Shown: one piece after another, positions 18,609-26,780 of the stretch
Position numbering within the stretch: position 1 is the first letter of the stretch
Layout of the letters: every line of letters starts with the position of its first letter
Assembly (NCBI RefSeq): GCF_027213645.1
Contig: NZ_JAPWGL010000001.1
Coordinates: 930,001 to 994,000, forward strand
Origin: Pedobacter rhodius
GTDB lineage: Bacteria; Bacteroidota; Bacteroidia; Sphingobacteriales; Sphingobacteriaceae
DNA length: 64,000 nt
Reading direction: 5' to 3'
Position numbers and translations under genes: made by a program
The notes under the pieces: model-generated
Database searches by the model: none
Told to the model about the DNA's origin: nothing
The model's input: only the letters and a program-made list of their open reading frames with translations

Positions 18609-19886
18609 CTATTTCGTCAGCAAGCTATCTATTTCCGCATTAAACTCTTTTACAAATTCATCGTAATATTTAGCTGTTGCAGGGCCGTTATAGCCCGTGT
18701 GTATCTGCGCAACATTTCCTGTTTTATCAATAATTATTGTGGTTGGGAACGATAAAAATGAATTCAGCGCCGGCAGGGATTCAGCAACGGCTTGTTTATC
18801 GGCTTTACCGGCAATTACCTGGTCGTATTCAATCCCAAAGCGATTTTTGAAATTAGTTAATGCTTTTTTAACATATTCAGCATCTGTTTGTCTTTCGTAA
18901 TGCAAAGCAATTACCTCGACACCGCGTTTCTTATTTTCTTTATACCAGGGTGCAATAAAACCGGCTTCATCCATACAGTTCGGGCACCAGCTTCCGGTAA
19001 TGGTTAGTACCACAACCTTATTTTTATACTTCTCGTCCTTTAAGGAAATTTTCTTACCATTTACATCAGGGAAAGAAAAATCGAGGGTTTTATATCCATC
19101 TTTTAGATAAGTAAGTTTATAGGCATCAGGTAGGGCGGCATCTTTGTTCTTAACACCGGTGAAAGGTTGCGAACCCCTTGCACCTAAAATTTCACCAGTT
19201 AAAGTTCCGTCCTGGTTAAATGTTCCTTTGTAGTAAGATGGTGAAGAACCAATAAAACTCGACAGTTGGAATTCGTTTCCTTCTACAACCCCTTCAAGGT
19301 AACGGGAATCGCCTGTTACGCGTAAAAAAGTTCCGGTAAGTTTATTTCCTTTTTGCTTAAACAAGCCAACCGTTTTTTCTTCTTTGCCATCGGGTGATTT
19401 AAAAACGACATCATAACTGCCGGAATAATCTGCACCAGCCGCTTTTCCATTCGGTTCGAATCGATAATTTTTCTTTTCAGCTGAAATTTGAATTGCTTTC
19501 CCTGAACCGTTTTGTTTTCTTAAACTCCCATTAAGTGTGTTATCATTAATACCTAAAGCCAATTCATTATCAAACTGATCCAACTTAACGAAAATCGAAT
19601 CGGCAGTTTGTTTAACCGGCCCGCCTTCAAAGCTTTCTTCGGCATTGCGGAAGTATAATTTTTTAACACCCGCTTTATCAACAATTTCAAAGTTAAAAGG
19701 TATCTCCAGGCCTTCTCTAATTTTAAATATGCCTCTCCAGTTGCCTTCGGCTGTAAAAGTTGTGTGTTTTAACTTACCTTTTTCAGGAACTTTTGTTCCT
19801 GCCGAAGCTAAACTTGTTTGTGAATAGGCGAGTGGAGAATTTATCGCAGCTATTGCTACGGCTATATATAATGGTTTTTTATTCAT
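18609..19886 (-). CDS. Secreted TlpA-like thiol-disulfide oxidoreductase
   Basis: 425 aa with an N-terminal signal peptide ending near SPLAYSQ. The middle part is beta-rich with no domain I can name. The C-terminal ~150 residues are a thioredoxin fold: FSFPDVNGKKISL, the redox motif TGSWCPNC (CPNC), and the cis-proline segment LSFPTTIIIDKTGNVA. This is the layout of Bacteroidota TlpA/ResA-like periplasmic proteins that reduce disulfides or support cytochrome and stress functions. It is divergent from the riboswitch-controlled SusC/SusD pair, 571 bp apart; whether the functions are linked is unknown. Confidence 0.87.
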   Translation of the reverse strand: MNKKPLYIAVAIAAINSPLAYSQTSLASAGTKVPEKGKLKHTTFTAEGNWRGIFKIREGLEIPFNFEIVDKAGVKKLYFRNAEESFEGGPVKQTADSIFVKLDQFDNELALGINDNTLNGSLRKQNGSGKAIQISAEKKNYRFEPNGKAAGADYSGSYDVVFKSPDGKEEKTVGLFKQKGNKLTGTFLRVTGDSRYLEGVVEGNEFQLSSFIGSSPSYYKGTFNQDGTLTGEILGARGSQPFTGVKNKDAALPDAYKLTYLKDGYKTLDFSFPDVNGKKISLKDEKYKNKVVVLTITGSWCPNCMDEAGFIAPWYKENKKRGVEVIALHYERQTDAEYVKKALTNFKNRFGIEYDQVIAGKADKQAVAESLPALNSFLSFPTTIIIDKTGNVAQIHTGYNGPATAKYYDEFVKEFNAEIDSLLTK

Positions 19887-19920
19887 TGGGGGGGATAATT
19901 TAATCTACTAAATTGGTCGA

Positions 19921-19928
19921 CAAATATA
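19921..19928 (-). promoter_or_regulatory. Putative -7 box for the TlpA-like gene
   Basis: Minus-strand TATATTTG matches the Bacteroidota -7 consensus TAnnTTTG, about 34 bp upstream of the ATG at 19886. A TTTG lies further upstream (19942-19945) but at a shorter than normal spacing. Confidence 0.4.
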
Positions 19929-20000
19929 CCGATGTATTCTCCAAAGAAAAAATATTTAAATAAAAATCTACAAAAACTATAGAGTAAATATAAATTGTTA

Positions 20001-20008
20001 TATCTTTG
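20001..20008 (+). promoter_or_regulatory. Putative -7 promoter box ahead of the SAM riboswitch
   Basis: TATCTTTG fits TAnnTTTG exactly and would place the transcript start near 20014, about 15 bases before the riboswitch. No clear -33 element was seen. Confidence 0.5.
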
Positions 20009-20028
20009 CGCCAGTTATTTTAAAATTA

Positions 20029-20133
20029 CTTATCAAGAAAGGTGGAGGGAATGGCCCTTTGAAGCCTTAGCAACCATCTATGAGAATGGAATTGGTGCTA
20101 ATTCCATCCGGCTGGAATGTCGGGTAGTTAAGT
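20029..20133 (+). ncRNA. SAM-I (S-box) riboswitch
   Basis: The core matches the S-box consensus closely: CTTATCAAGAAAGGTGGAGG, GAATGGCCCTTTGAAGCC, TTAGCAACC, then GGTGCTAATTCC and a closing GTTAAG that can pair with the 5' CTTA of P1. S-adenosylmethionine binding normally switches off downstream sulfur or methionine genes. Here the first large downstream gene is the SusC-like receptor at 20458, 325 bp away. The expression platform is not clear: GAGCA (20167-20171) can pair with TGCTC (20186-20190), and GCTC (20187-20190) with GAGC (20200-20203), which exclude each other. Confidence 0.93.
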
Positions 20134-20241
20134 CAGTTGAATGCGTTATCCCATGATTAATATATGGAGCAATCTGATTTACGGCTGCTCTTCCTTTTCG
20201 AGCTTTTCTGATAAGTTGTTTTTAATTCAAAAATCATTCAA

Positions 20242-20325
20242 ATGAAAAAAACAGACGAGCAAAATCAAAACAATTTTATTTTCCTATACTCAATCGGTTA
20301 TTTCCGAATGTGTAATCCCTGTTAA
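20242..20325 (+). CDS. Possible 27-aa leader peptide ending in Cys codons
   Basis: A short frame, MKKTDEQNQNNFIFLYSIGY followed by FRMCNPC and stop, lies between the SAM riboswitch and the SusC gene. Two of its last four codons are TGT (Cys). Its final Pro-Cys-stop codons form the left arm of a stem-loop (20318-20344). This geometry resembles a translated leader used for attenuation. No strong ribosome binding site is visible, as is usual in Bacteroidota. It may be a chance frame; translation is unproven. Confidence 0.3.
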   Translation: MKKTDEQNQNNFIFLYSIGYFRMCNPC

Positions 20326-20344
20326 AGCTTAATCTTTTAACAGG
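20318..20344 (+). promoter_or_regulatory. Stem-loop overlapping the end of the leader ORF
   Basis: CCTGTTAAA (20318-20326) and TTTAACAGG (20336-20344) form a perfect 9-bp stem with a 9-base loop. There is no U-tract after it, so it is not a standard terminator. A weaker hairpin GGCGGTT/AACCACC follows at about 20387-20403. A 14-codon frame MELLCLIIILLTNH (20403-20447) ends just before the SusC start. Confidence 0.45.
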
Positions 20345-20457
20345 CTCCTAAGGGCATCCAAATCTTAAATTTTCTATTGCTGAAAAGGCGGTTTTCAACC
20401 ACCATGGAATTGCTATGCCTGATTATTATCCTTTTAACTAATCATTAATTAAAATTT

Positions 20458-23400
20458 ATGTTCAAAAAACTCAAATTGCCGGTTATTATACTTTTGCTTC
20501 TTCTAACACAAAAGTTATCGGCTCAAAATTCAATCGTTACCGGAACGGTCAGGTCGGCTGATGGTGAGAGTATTCCGGGTGTATCCGTTTTGGTAAAAGA
20601 AACCAAACAAGTTGTTGCTACCGATGCAAAAGGTGCTTTTTCCGTCAATGCTTCCGATAAAAACACATTAGTATTCTCTTATGTTGGTTTTCAAAGCCAG
20701 GAAATTCTGGTTAATAAAAGTGCGGGCGCGCTAACCATAACTTTGCAGGCAAGCGAAAATGCACTGGATGAAGTTGTGGTAACCGCACTTGGTATTTCAA
20801 GACAGAAAAAATCATTAGGTTATGCGGTTCAGGAATTAAAAGGCCAGGATTTAGCTGAAGCGAAAGAATCGAACCTGGTGAATGCATTAGCCGGGAAAGT
20901 TGCGGGCGTTCGGGTCACAAACAGTCAGGGCGATATGGGTTCATCCCGGGTGGTTATTCGAGGGGAAACTTCTATCTCAGGCAATAACCAACCTTTATTT
21001 GTCGTGGATGGTGTTCCGGTTGATAATTCCCAATTAAATTCGGGAGGTGCCAGAGATTATGCAAATGCCATTTCAGATATTAATGCCGATAACATTGAAT
21101 CGATAAGTGTGCTGAAAGGACCAAATGCTGCAGCACTTTATGGTTCCAGGGCAGCCGCCGGTGTTATTCTGATTAAAACTAAAACCGGAAAATCGAAAAA
21201 AGGTGTTGGCATTACACTTAATTCAAATGCTGTAATTGAAACGATAGCGACACTGCCGGTTTATCAAAACGCATTCGGGCAAGGTTCGGAAGGTAAATTC
21301 AGCTATGTTGATGGAAAAGGCGGCGGTATTAACGATGGTGTTGATGAAAGCTGGGGTCCGAAACTCAATGGTCAGTTAATACCCCAATTTTATTCGAAAG
21401 GTGTTGCGGTTCCTTTCATTGCACATCCTGATAATGTGCGTGACTTTTTTGAAACCGGCTATGCTTTAAATAATGGCATCGCGATAGCAGATGCTTCAGA
21501 GAAATTTGATTACCGTTTATCTTACAATAACCTGAAGCAGGTTGGTGTTATTCCAAATTCAGGTCAGGGAAAAAATAATTTCTCGCTGAACACAACATTA
21601 AAATTGACGCCGAAACTAAGCATCACGGCAAACGCAAATTACAGCAAACTTTCTTCCGATAATTTACCGGGAACAGGCGGCTCGAGGTCAACAAGTACCA
21701 TGTTGCAGTTTACCTGGTTTGGCCGACAGGTCGATATCAACCAGTTGAAAAATTATTTAGATGAGAACGGCAATACCTTCAACTGGAACAACAGCTACTA
21801 CAGCAATCCGTATTGGGTGGCTTACGAAAATACGGTTTCACAAAATCGTAACCGGTTAATCGGAAGCCTTGGTTTAAACTATAAAATTATCGATGGACTG
21901 GAATTCAATTTCCGATCGGGAACAGATTATTATAACGACAGACGGAAAATCAGAATAGCCTATGGCACCAACGGAACGCCATTTGGCTCTTATGCCGAAA
22001 GCGCTTTTACCGTAAATGAAAACAATACGGATGCAACATTAAATTTAAATAAGCAATTGAGCGCTGATTTCAGTATTGAAGGTTTATTGGGAAGCAATAT
22101 CCGTTCCCGTTACATTGAACAAAACGACCAAAGTGCGCCAAGATTAGCGGTTGCAGGTTTATACTCGCTAAGTAATTCAAGAGACCCGCTAATTTCATCT
22201 AATAACTATAGTAAACTTAAATCTTATAGTGTTTATGCATCTGCACAGGTTGGGTTCAGGAATTACCTTTTTGCCAATGTTACAGCCCGTAACGACTGGT
22301 CGTCAACCCTGCCATCGCAAAACCGGTCTTATTTCTATCCTTCATTTAACGGAAGTTTAGTGCTTACGGAAGCCTTTGATATTAAGGGGACATTTCTTGA
22401 TTATGCAAAAATCCGTGGCGGCTGGTCGAAGGTTGGTAAAGATGCCGATCCTTACCGCCTGGCAAATACTTATGTTTTTGGTGCGCCTTATGGCTCAAGT
22501 CCGCAATTAACCACATCTGCTACAGATTCAAACCCAAACCTAAAACCCGAAACAACAACTTCATCAGAATTGGGTGCAGAAGCGGTTTTTCTTAACAAAA
22601 GGGTACGTTTAGATTTAAGTTTATACAATACCAACAGTTACGACCAGATTTTGAGTGTTGATGTTAGTCCTTCTACAGGTTTCCGTTCAAAACTTTTAAA
22701 TGCGGGAAAAATTAATAACAAAGGTATCGAGGTTCAATTGGGGTTAACGCCTGTTAAAAAGCAATTTACCTGGGACATTGATGTAAACTATGCGGTAAAC
22801 AGGAGCAAAGTTGTGGAATTGGATGCTGCCGGTTTATTACAGAATTATGTAATTGCATCAAACTCCGCGCAGGTTATCGCTGCTGTCGGACAACCTTACG
22901 GAACACTTTATGGCAATGCCTATTTAAGAGATGCAAACGGAAGTATTGTTGTAAATGCGACCGGTGCGCCACAAACCGACCCGACTAAAAAAGTTTTGGG
23001 GAAATATACACCTGACTGGATTGGCGGCGTTTACAACACTTTCAGCTATAAGGGCATTAGTTTAGGCGTTTTGGTTGATGCAAGTTTCGGTGGTTCAATC
23101 TACAACGGTACATATGCAACAGGAACATACACGGGTGTGCTGGCATCAACCTTACCGGGAAGAGCGGCCGAATATGGTGGAATTTCATACTATTATCCGG
23201 GAAATGTTAAGGCAAACGGAACGGTTAGGGTTAATGGAACTGCACCCGCTGGCGTAACGGTTTACGATGATGGGATAATTTTTGATGGCGTAACCGCTGA
23301 TGGTAAGAAAAATGAAAAAATATTACCGGCTCAGCAGTACTACAAATCATTCAGAACGATTGATGAGGCCAATATTTTCGACGCTTCTTATGTAAAACTT

Positions 23401-23625
23401 CGTGAGGTAAAATTGAGTTATAACCTGCCTTCAAAATGGCTGAAGCCTTTAAATCTGCAAGGTGTTTCGGTTTCACTAGTTGGCCGGAACCTTTGGATTA
23501 TCCATAGAAATGTTGAAGATATTGACCCTGAAGTTGCGTTTAATACAGGCAACGGACAAGGTCTAGAAAGTCTCTCAAATCCAACCACACGCAGCTATGG
23601 TCTTAACCTTAACATTAAATTTTAA
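20458..23625 (+). CDS. SusC/RagA-type TonB-linked outer membrane receptor
   Basis: 1055 aa. Signal peptide ends near KLSAQ; residues about 25-105 are a carboxypeptidase-regulatory-like domain (VTGTVRSADGESIPGVSVLVK ... FSYVGFQSQEI); a TonB-box-like ALDEVVVTALG precedes the plug (LAGKVAGVRV, QPLFVVDGVPVDN, AAALYGSRAAAGVILIKTK). The remainder is a beta-barrel ending SYGLNLNIKF with terminal aromatic. Such receptors import large or scarce nutrients with their SusD partner, which follows immediately. The SAM-I riboswitch upstream suggests the substrate supplies sulfur or methionine rather than being a simple glycan; this is inference. Confidence 0.96.
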   Translation: MFKKLKLPVIILLLLLTQKLSAQNSIVTGTVRSADGESIPGVSVLVKETKQVVATDAKGAFSVNASDKNTLVFSYVGFQSQEILVNKSAGALTITLQASENALDEVVVTALGISRQKKSLGYAVQELKGQDLAEAKESNLVNALAGKVAGVRVTNSQGDMGSSRVVIRGETSISGNNQPLFVVDGVPVDNSQLNSGGARDYANAISDINADNIESISVLKGPNAAALYGSRAAAGVILIKTKTGKSKKGVGITLNSNAVIETIATLPVYQNAFGQGSEGKFSYVDGKGGGINDGVDESWGPKLNGQLIPQFYSKGVAVPFIAHPDNVRDFFETGYALNNGIAIADASEKFDYRLSYNNLKQVGVIPNSGQGKNNFSLNTTLKLTPKLSITANANYSKLSSDNLPGTGGSRSTSTMLQFTWFGRQVDINQLKNYLDENGNTFNWNNSYYSNPYWVAYENTVSQNRNRLIGSLGLNYKIIDGLEFNFRSGTDYYNDRRKIRIAYGTNGTPFGSYAESAFTVNENNTDATLNLNKQLSADFSIEGLLGSNIRSRYIEQNDQSAPRLAVAGLYSLSNSRDPLISSNNYSKLKSYSVYASAQVGFRNYLFANVTARNDWSSTLPSQNRSYFYPSFNGSLVLTEAFDIKGTFLDYAKIRGGWSKVGKDADPYRLANTYVFGAPYGSSPQLTTSATDSNPNLKPETTTSSELGAEAVFLNKRVRLDLSLYNTNSYDQILSVDVSPSTGFRSKLLNAGKINNKGIEVQLGLTPVKKQFTWDIDVNYAVNRSKVVELDAAGLLQNYVIASNSAQVIAAVGQPYGTLYGNAYLRDANGSIVVNATGAPQTDPTKKVLGKYTPDWIGGVYNTFSYKGISLGVLVDASFGGSIYNGTYATGTYTGVLASTLPGRAAEYGGISYYYPGNVKANGTVRVNGTAPAGVTVYDDGIIFDGVTADGKKNEKILPAQQYYKSFRTIDEANIFDASYVKLREVKLSYNLPSKWLKPLNLQGVSVSLVGRNLWIIHRNVEDIDPEVAFNTGNGQGLESLSNPTTRSYGLNLNIKF

Positions 23626-23635
23626 TCTTCAAAAA

Positions 23636-25069
23636 ATGAAAAATTATAAATTATATATACTTGCAGTTTTTGCTTTCGCGCTCTCTTCATGCGGTAAGGA
23701 GTTGGATGAAGTAAATATCAATCCGAATGCAACAGAAAATGCCCAGCCCGATTATTTGCTGACAGGTGCAATAAAAAATACGGCTGATGCTTACTGGAGC
23801 ACCGCAAATACCATGAATTCTAGTTTGTTATTTGTTCAGCATTGGTCTAAAATACAATATACTGAAGAAGATCGCTTTATCTTTTCGAACAGTAGTTTTA
23901 CATCGCTTTGGTCTACCGGTTATTCGCAAAGCATTACAGCGTTTAATAAAATAATCGAACTGGGAAATGCGCAGTCAAACCCAAATTATAAAGGTGTTGC
24001 ACTGGTTTTGCGGTCATGGGTGTTTTTATTGTTAACAGATGCGTATGGCGATATTCCTTATTCGCAAGCGGGAAAAATTAACGATTATATCACACCGGCC
24101 TACGATAAACAAAAGGCTGTTTATTTCGGCTTGTTGGATGATTTAAAAACTGCTAAAAATACTTTGGATCCTTCCGGAAAAGCAATCGCAGGCGACGTAA
24201 TTTACAGCGGGAATATTGTGAGATGGAAGAAATTTGCCAATTCGTTAAGACTTCGCATTGCCTTAAGAATAGCAGATAAGGAAGCGGCAAAGGCAAAATC
24301 TGTATTAGATGAAATCAAAGCGGATGGCGATTTATTTATCAGCGACAACACAGATAATGCACAATTAAATTACTTAACGTCGCCGCAACAAAATCCGGTG
24401 AGTGCATTGTTCGAAACCCGGGATGATTATCGCATCAGCAAAACGATTGTAGATAAACTGTTTGCACTTAACGACCCAAGGTTGCCGGTTTATGCAAGTA
24501 AAACACAAACGGCTACGCCGGAAGAATATATTGGCGTTCCGAACGGCTTAACAAATTCAGAAGCCAGTATTTTAGGCTTTGCGAAAACATCAAAACCCGG
24601 GGCATACTTTTTATTGCCACAAGCACCGGCTGTAATTTTTAGCTATTCAGAATTACTTTTTGATAGGGCAGAAGCAGCTGCAAGAGGATTTACAACTGAA
24701 AATGCAGCCGATTTATACCAGCAAGCCATCAAAGCATCGCTAAAACAATATAATATTTCTGATGCGGCGGCGGCTACGTATGCTGCGCAGGCATCGGTAC
24801 AATATGATGCTGCAAACTATAAAAAATCAATCGGTGAGCAAAAGTGGATAGCGCTTTTCGGTCAGGGTTTGGAGGCCTGGGCAGAGCGAAGAAGGTTAGA
24901 TTATCCACAGTTAACTGCTTCGGTAAATACGGTTTTAAACGGACAGATTCCGGTTCGGTTTATTTATCCGGGTACGGAACAATCCTTAAATGGCATAAGC
25001 TATAAAAATGCGGTTGCCAGTCAGGGTGCAGATTTATTAACCACGAAACTTTGGTTCGATGCTTTTTAG
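23636..25069 (+). CDS. SusD/RagB-like surface lipoprotein
   Basis: 477 aa from the ATG at 23636; an upstream start at 23597 inside the receptor gene would add 13 residues before the signal peptide and is unlikely. The signal MKNYKLYILAVFAFALSSC has a lipobox with Cys19. INPNATENAQPDYLLTGAI and later IALFGQGLEAWAERRR are typical of the SusD-like_2 family, a TPR-rich lipoprotein that caps the SusC barrel. It starts 10 bp after the receptor stop, so both are one transcript. Substrate is not readable from the sequence. Confidence 0.95.
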   Translation: MKNYKLYILAVFAFALSSCGKELDEVNINPNATENAQPDYLLTGAIKNTADAYWSTANTMNSSLLFVQHWSKIQYTEEDRFIFSNSSFTSLWSTGYSQSITAFNKIIELGNAQSNPNYKGVALVLRSWVFLLLTDAYGDIPYSQAGKINDYITPAYDKQKAVYFGLLDDLKTAKNTLDPSGKAIAGDVIYSGNIVRWKKFANSLRLRIALRIADKEAAKAKSVLDEIKADGDLFISDNTDNAQLNYLTSPQQNPVSALFETRDDYRISKTIVDKLFALNDPRLPVYASKTQTATPEEYIGVPNGLTNSEASILGFAKTSKPGAYFLLPQAPAVIFSYSELLFDRAEAAARGFTTENAADLYQQAIKASLKQYNISDAAAATYAAQASVQYDAANYKKSIGEQKWIALFGQGLEAWAERRRLDYPQLTASVNTVLNGQIPVRFIYPGTEQSLNGISYKNAVASQGADLLTTKLWFDAF

Positions 25070-26771
25070 GGCGTTCGTCGTTCCCTTGCTTGGCAGAGAT
25101 CCTAAATCGACGGGTTTAATCCGTATTGCGCATTAGGATTCCAGCCTTCGCGGGAAAGACGGCTTGAAAGCAAAGACGACTTATGAAGAAGAATTAATTT
25201 GATTGCTCAACTAGTAAAGTCTCCATAAGTCGTCATTCCCTGCTCGACAGGGAATCTTAAAGCGATGGGTTTTTATCTTCAGGTATTATGCATTAAGATT
25301 CCCGCCTTCGCGGGAAAGACGGCTTGAAAGCAAAGACGACTTATGAAGAAGAATTATTTGATTGCTTAGTAAGTGAAGTCTCCATAAGTCGTCATTCCCT
25401 GCTCGACAGGGAATCTTAAAGCAGTGGGTTTTTATCTTCAGGTATTTTGCATTAAGATTTCCGCCTTCGCGGAAAAGACGGTTTGAGGTGGAAAGAGCAT
25501 TTGAGTATTGAGTTGCATGTCTCAATAAGTCGTCACTCCCTGCTCGACAGGGAATCTTAAAGCGGTAGTTATTAGTGATGAAGTATATAAAAAGATAATT
25601 AGAAAATTATACTACTATAAATCCTCATTAAATAAGTCAAGCCAATCAGGGTTTAGTTCACTGATTAATTTAATTTTCCAAGCTCTATTCCATTTTTTTA
25701 TTCTTTTTTCTTCTGCAATCGCCTCCTCTATATTTGGAAAGAATTTAAAGTAAACCAATTTTTTACAATTGTATTTAGCTGTGAAGGAATTCAGATATTT
25801 TTTTGTTTATGTTCAATTACTCTTGTATACAAATCTGAGGTAACACCAATGTAATAAACAGTGTTATATGAATTTGTCATAATGTAAATACAACCACCTC
25901 TTTCCATGAAATAAATCTAGATATTCTTTTCAAAATTCAAGTATGAATTGATAGGCTTTTTAGGGAGATTTCCGCCTTCGCGGAAAAGACGGCTTGAGAG
26001 CAAAGACGACTTATGAAGAAGAATTAATTTGATTGCTCAACAAGAAAAGTCTCCATAAGTCGTCATTCCCTGCTCGAAAGGGGATCTTAAAGCGATGGGT
26101 TTTTATCTTCAGGTATTATGCATTAAGATTCCCGTCTTCGCGGGAAAGACGGCTTGAAAGCAAAGACGACTTATGAAGAAGAATTATTTGATTGCTCAAC
26201 AAGAAAAGTCTCCATAAGTCGTCATTCCCTGCTCGACAGGGAATCTTAAAGCAGTGGGTTTTTATCTTCAGGTATTATGCATTAAGATTTCCGCCTTCGC
26301 GGGAAAGACGGCTTGAAAGCAAAGACGACTTATGAAGAAGAATTAATTTGATTGCTCAACTAGTAAAGTCTCCATAAGTCGTCATTCCCTGCTCGACAGG
26401 GAATCTTAAAGCGATGGGTTTTTATCTTCAGGTATTATGCATTAAGATTCCCGCCTTCGCGGGAAAGACGGCTTGAAAGCAAAGACGACTTATGAAGAAG
26501 AATTATTTGATTGCTTAGTAAGTGAAGTCTCCATAAGTCGTCATTCCCTGCTCGACAGGGAATCTTAAAGCGATAGGTTTTTATCTTCAGGTATTATGCA
26601 TTAAGATTTCCGCCTTCGCGGAAAAGACGGTTTGAGATCAAAGAGGACTATGAAAAAATTACATGATTGCTCAACAAGTAAAGTCTCCACAAGTCGTCAT
26701 TCCCTGCTCGAAAGGAAATCTTAAAGCAGTGGTTATATCTGTATTGCGTATTAGGATTTCCACCTGCCTGC
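25070..26771. repeat. Array of ~159-bp repeats in two blocks
   Basis: The unit marker CTCCATAAGTCGTC begins at 25221 and 25380 (with a variant at 25521), and again at 26051, 26210, 26370, 26529 and 26685: spacings of 156-160 bp. Each unit carries two palindromes, ATTCCCTGCTCGACAGGGAAT and ATTCCCGCCTTCGCGGGAA, and the end motifs AAGTCGTC and GACGACTT are inverted, so a unit can fold on itself. The blocks are separated by 25561-25960, which holds a broken GIY-YIG gene. No unique spacers are present, so this is not a CRISPR. Frames in it are repeat translations. Confidence 0.92.
25615..25907 (-). pseudogene. GIY-YIG endonuclease-like gene with one frameshift
   Basis: From ATG at 25907 it reads MERGGCIYIMTNSYNTVYYI then GVTSDLYTRVIEHKQ, the GIY-YIG fold start, and then hits TGA. 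Adding one base in the run of seven T (25798-25804, poly-A on the coding strand) restores YLNSFTAKYNCKKLVYFKFF, EEAIAEEKRIKKWNRAWKIK and NPDWLDLFNEDL with stop at 25615. The repaired product is 97 aa, the normal size for the small single-domain GIY-YIG proteins common in Bacteroidota. It sits inside the repeat array. A sequencing error or slippage in the homopolymer would also explain it. Confidence 0.85.
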
Positions 26772-26780
26772 CTACAGTAG
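26772..26780. repeat. Target site duplication, left copy
   Basis: CTACAGTAG, identical to 28234-28242 on the other side of the insertion sequence. Confidence 0.9.

Noticed and set aside
18046..18643. Several open frames on both strands (e.g. containing RFLGCARND)
   Set aside because: They are translations of the 222-bp tandem repeat and recur with its period.
23597..23635. Upstream start for the SusD-like gene
   Set aside because: It would overlap the receptor gene and put 13 residues before a clean lipoprotein signal.
25070..26771. Possible CRISPR array
   Set aside because: Repeat units are ~159 bp and nearly identical throughout, with no short repeats alternating with unique spacers and no cas genes.
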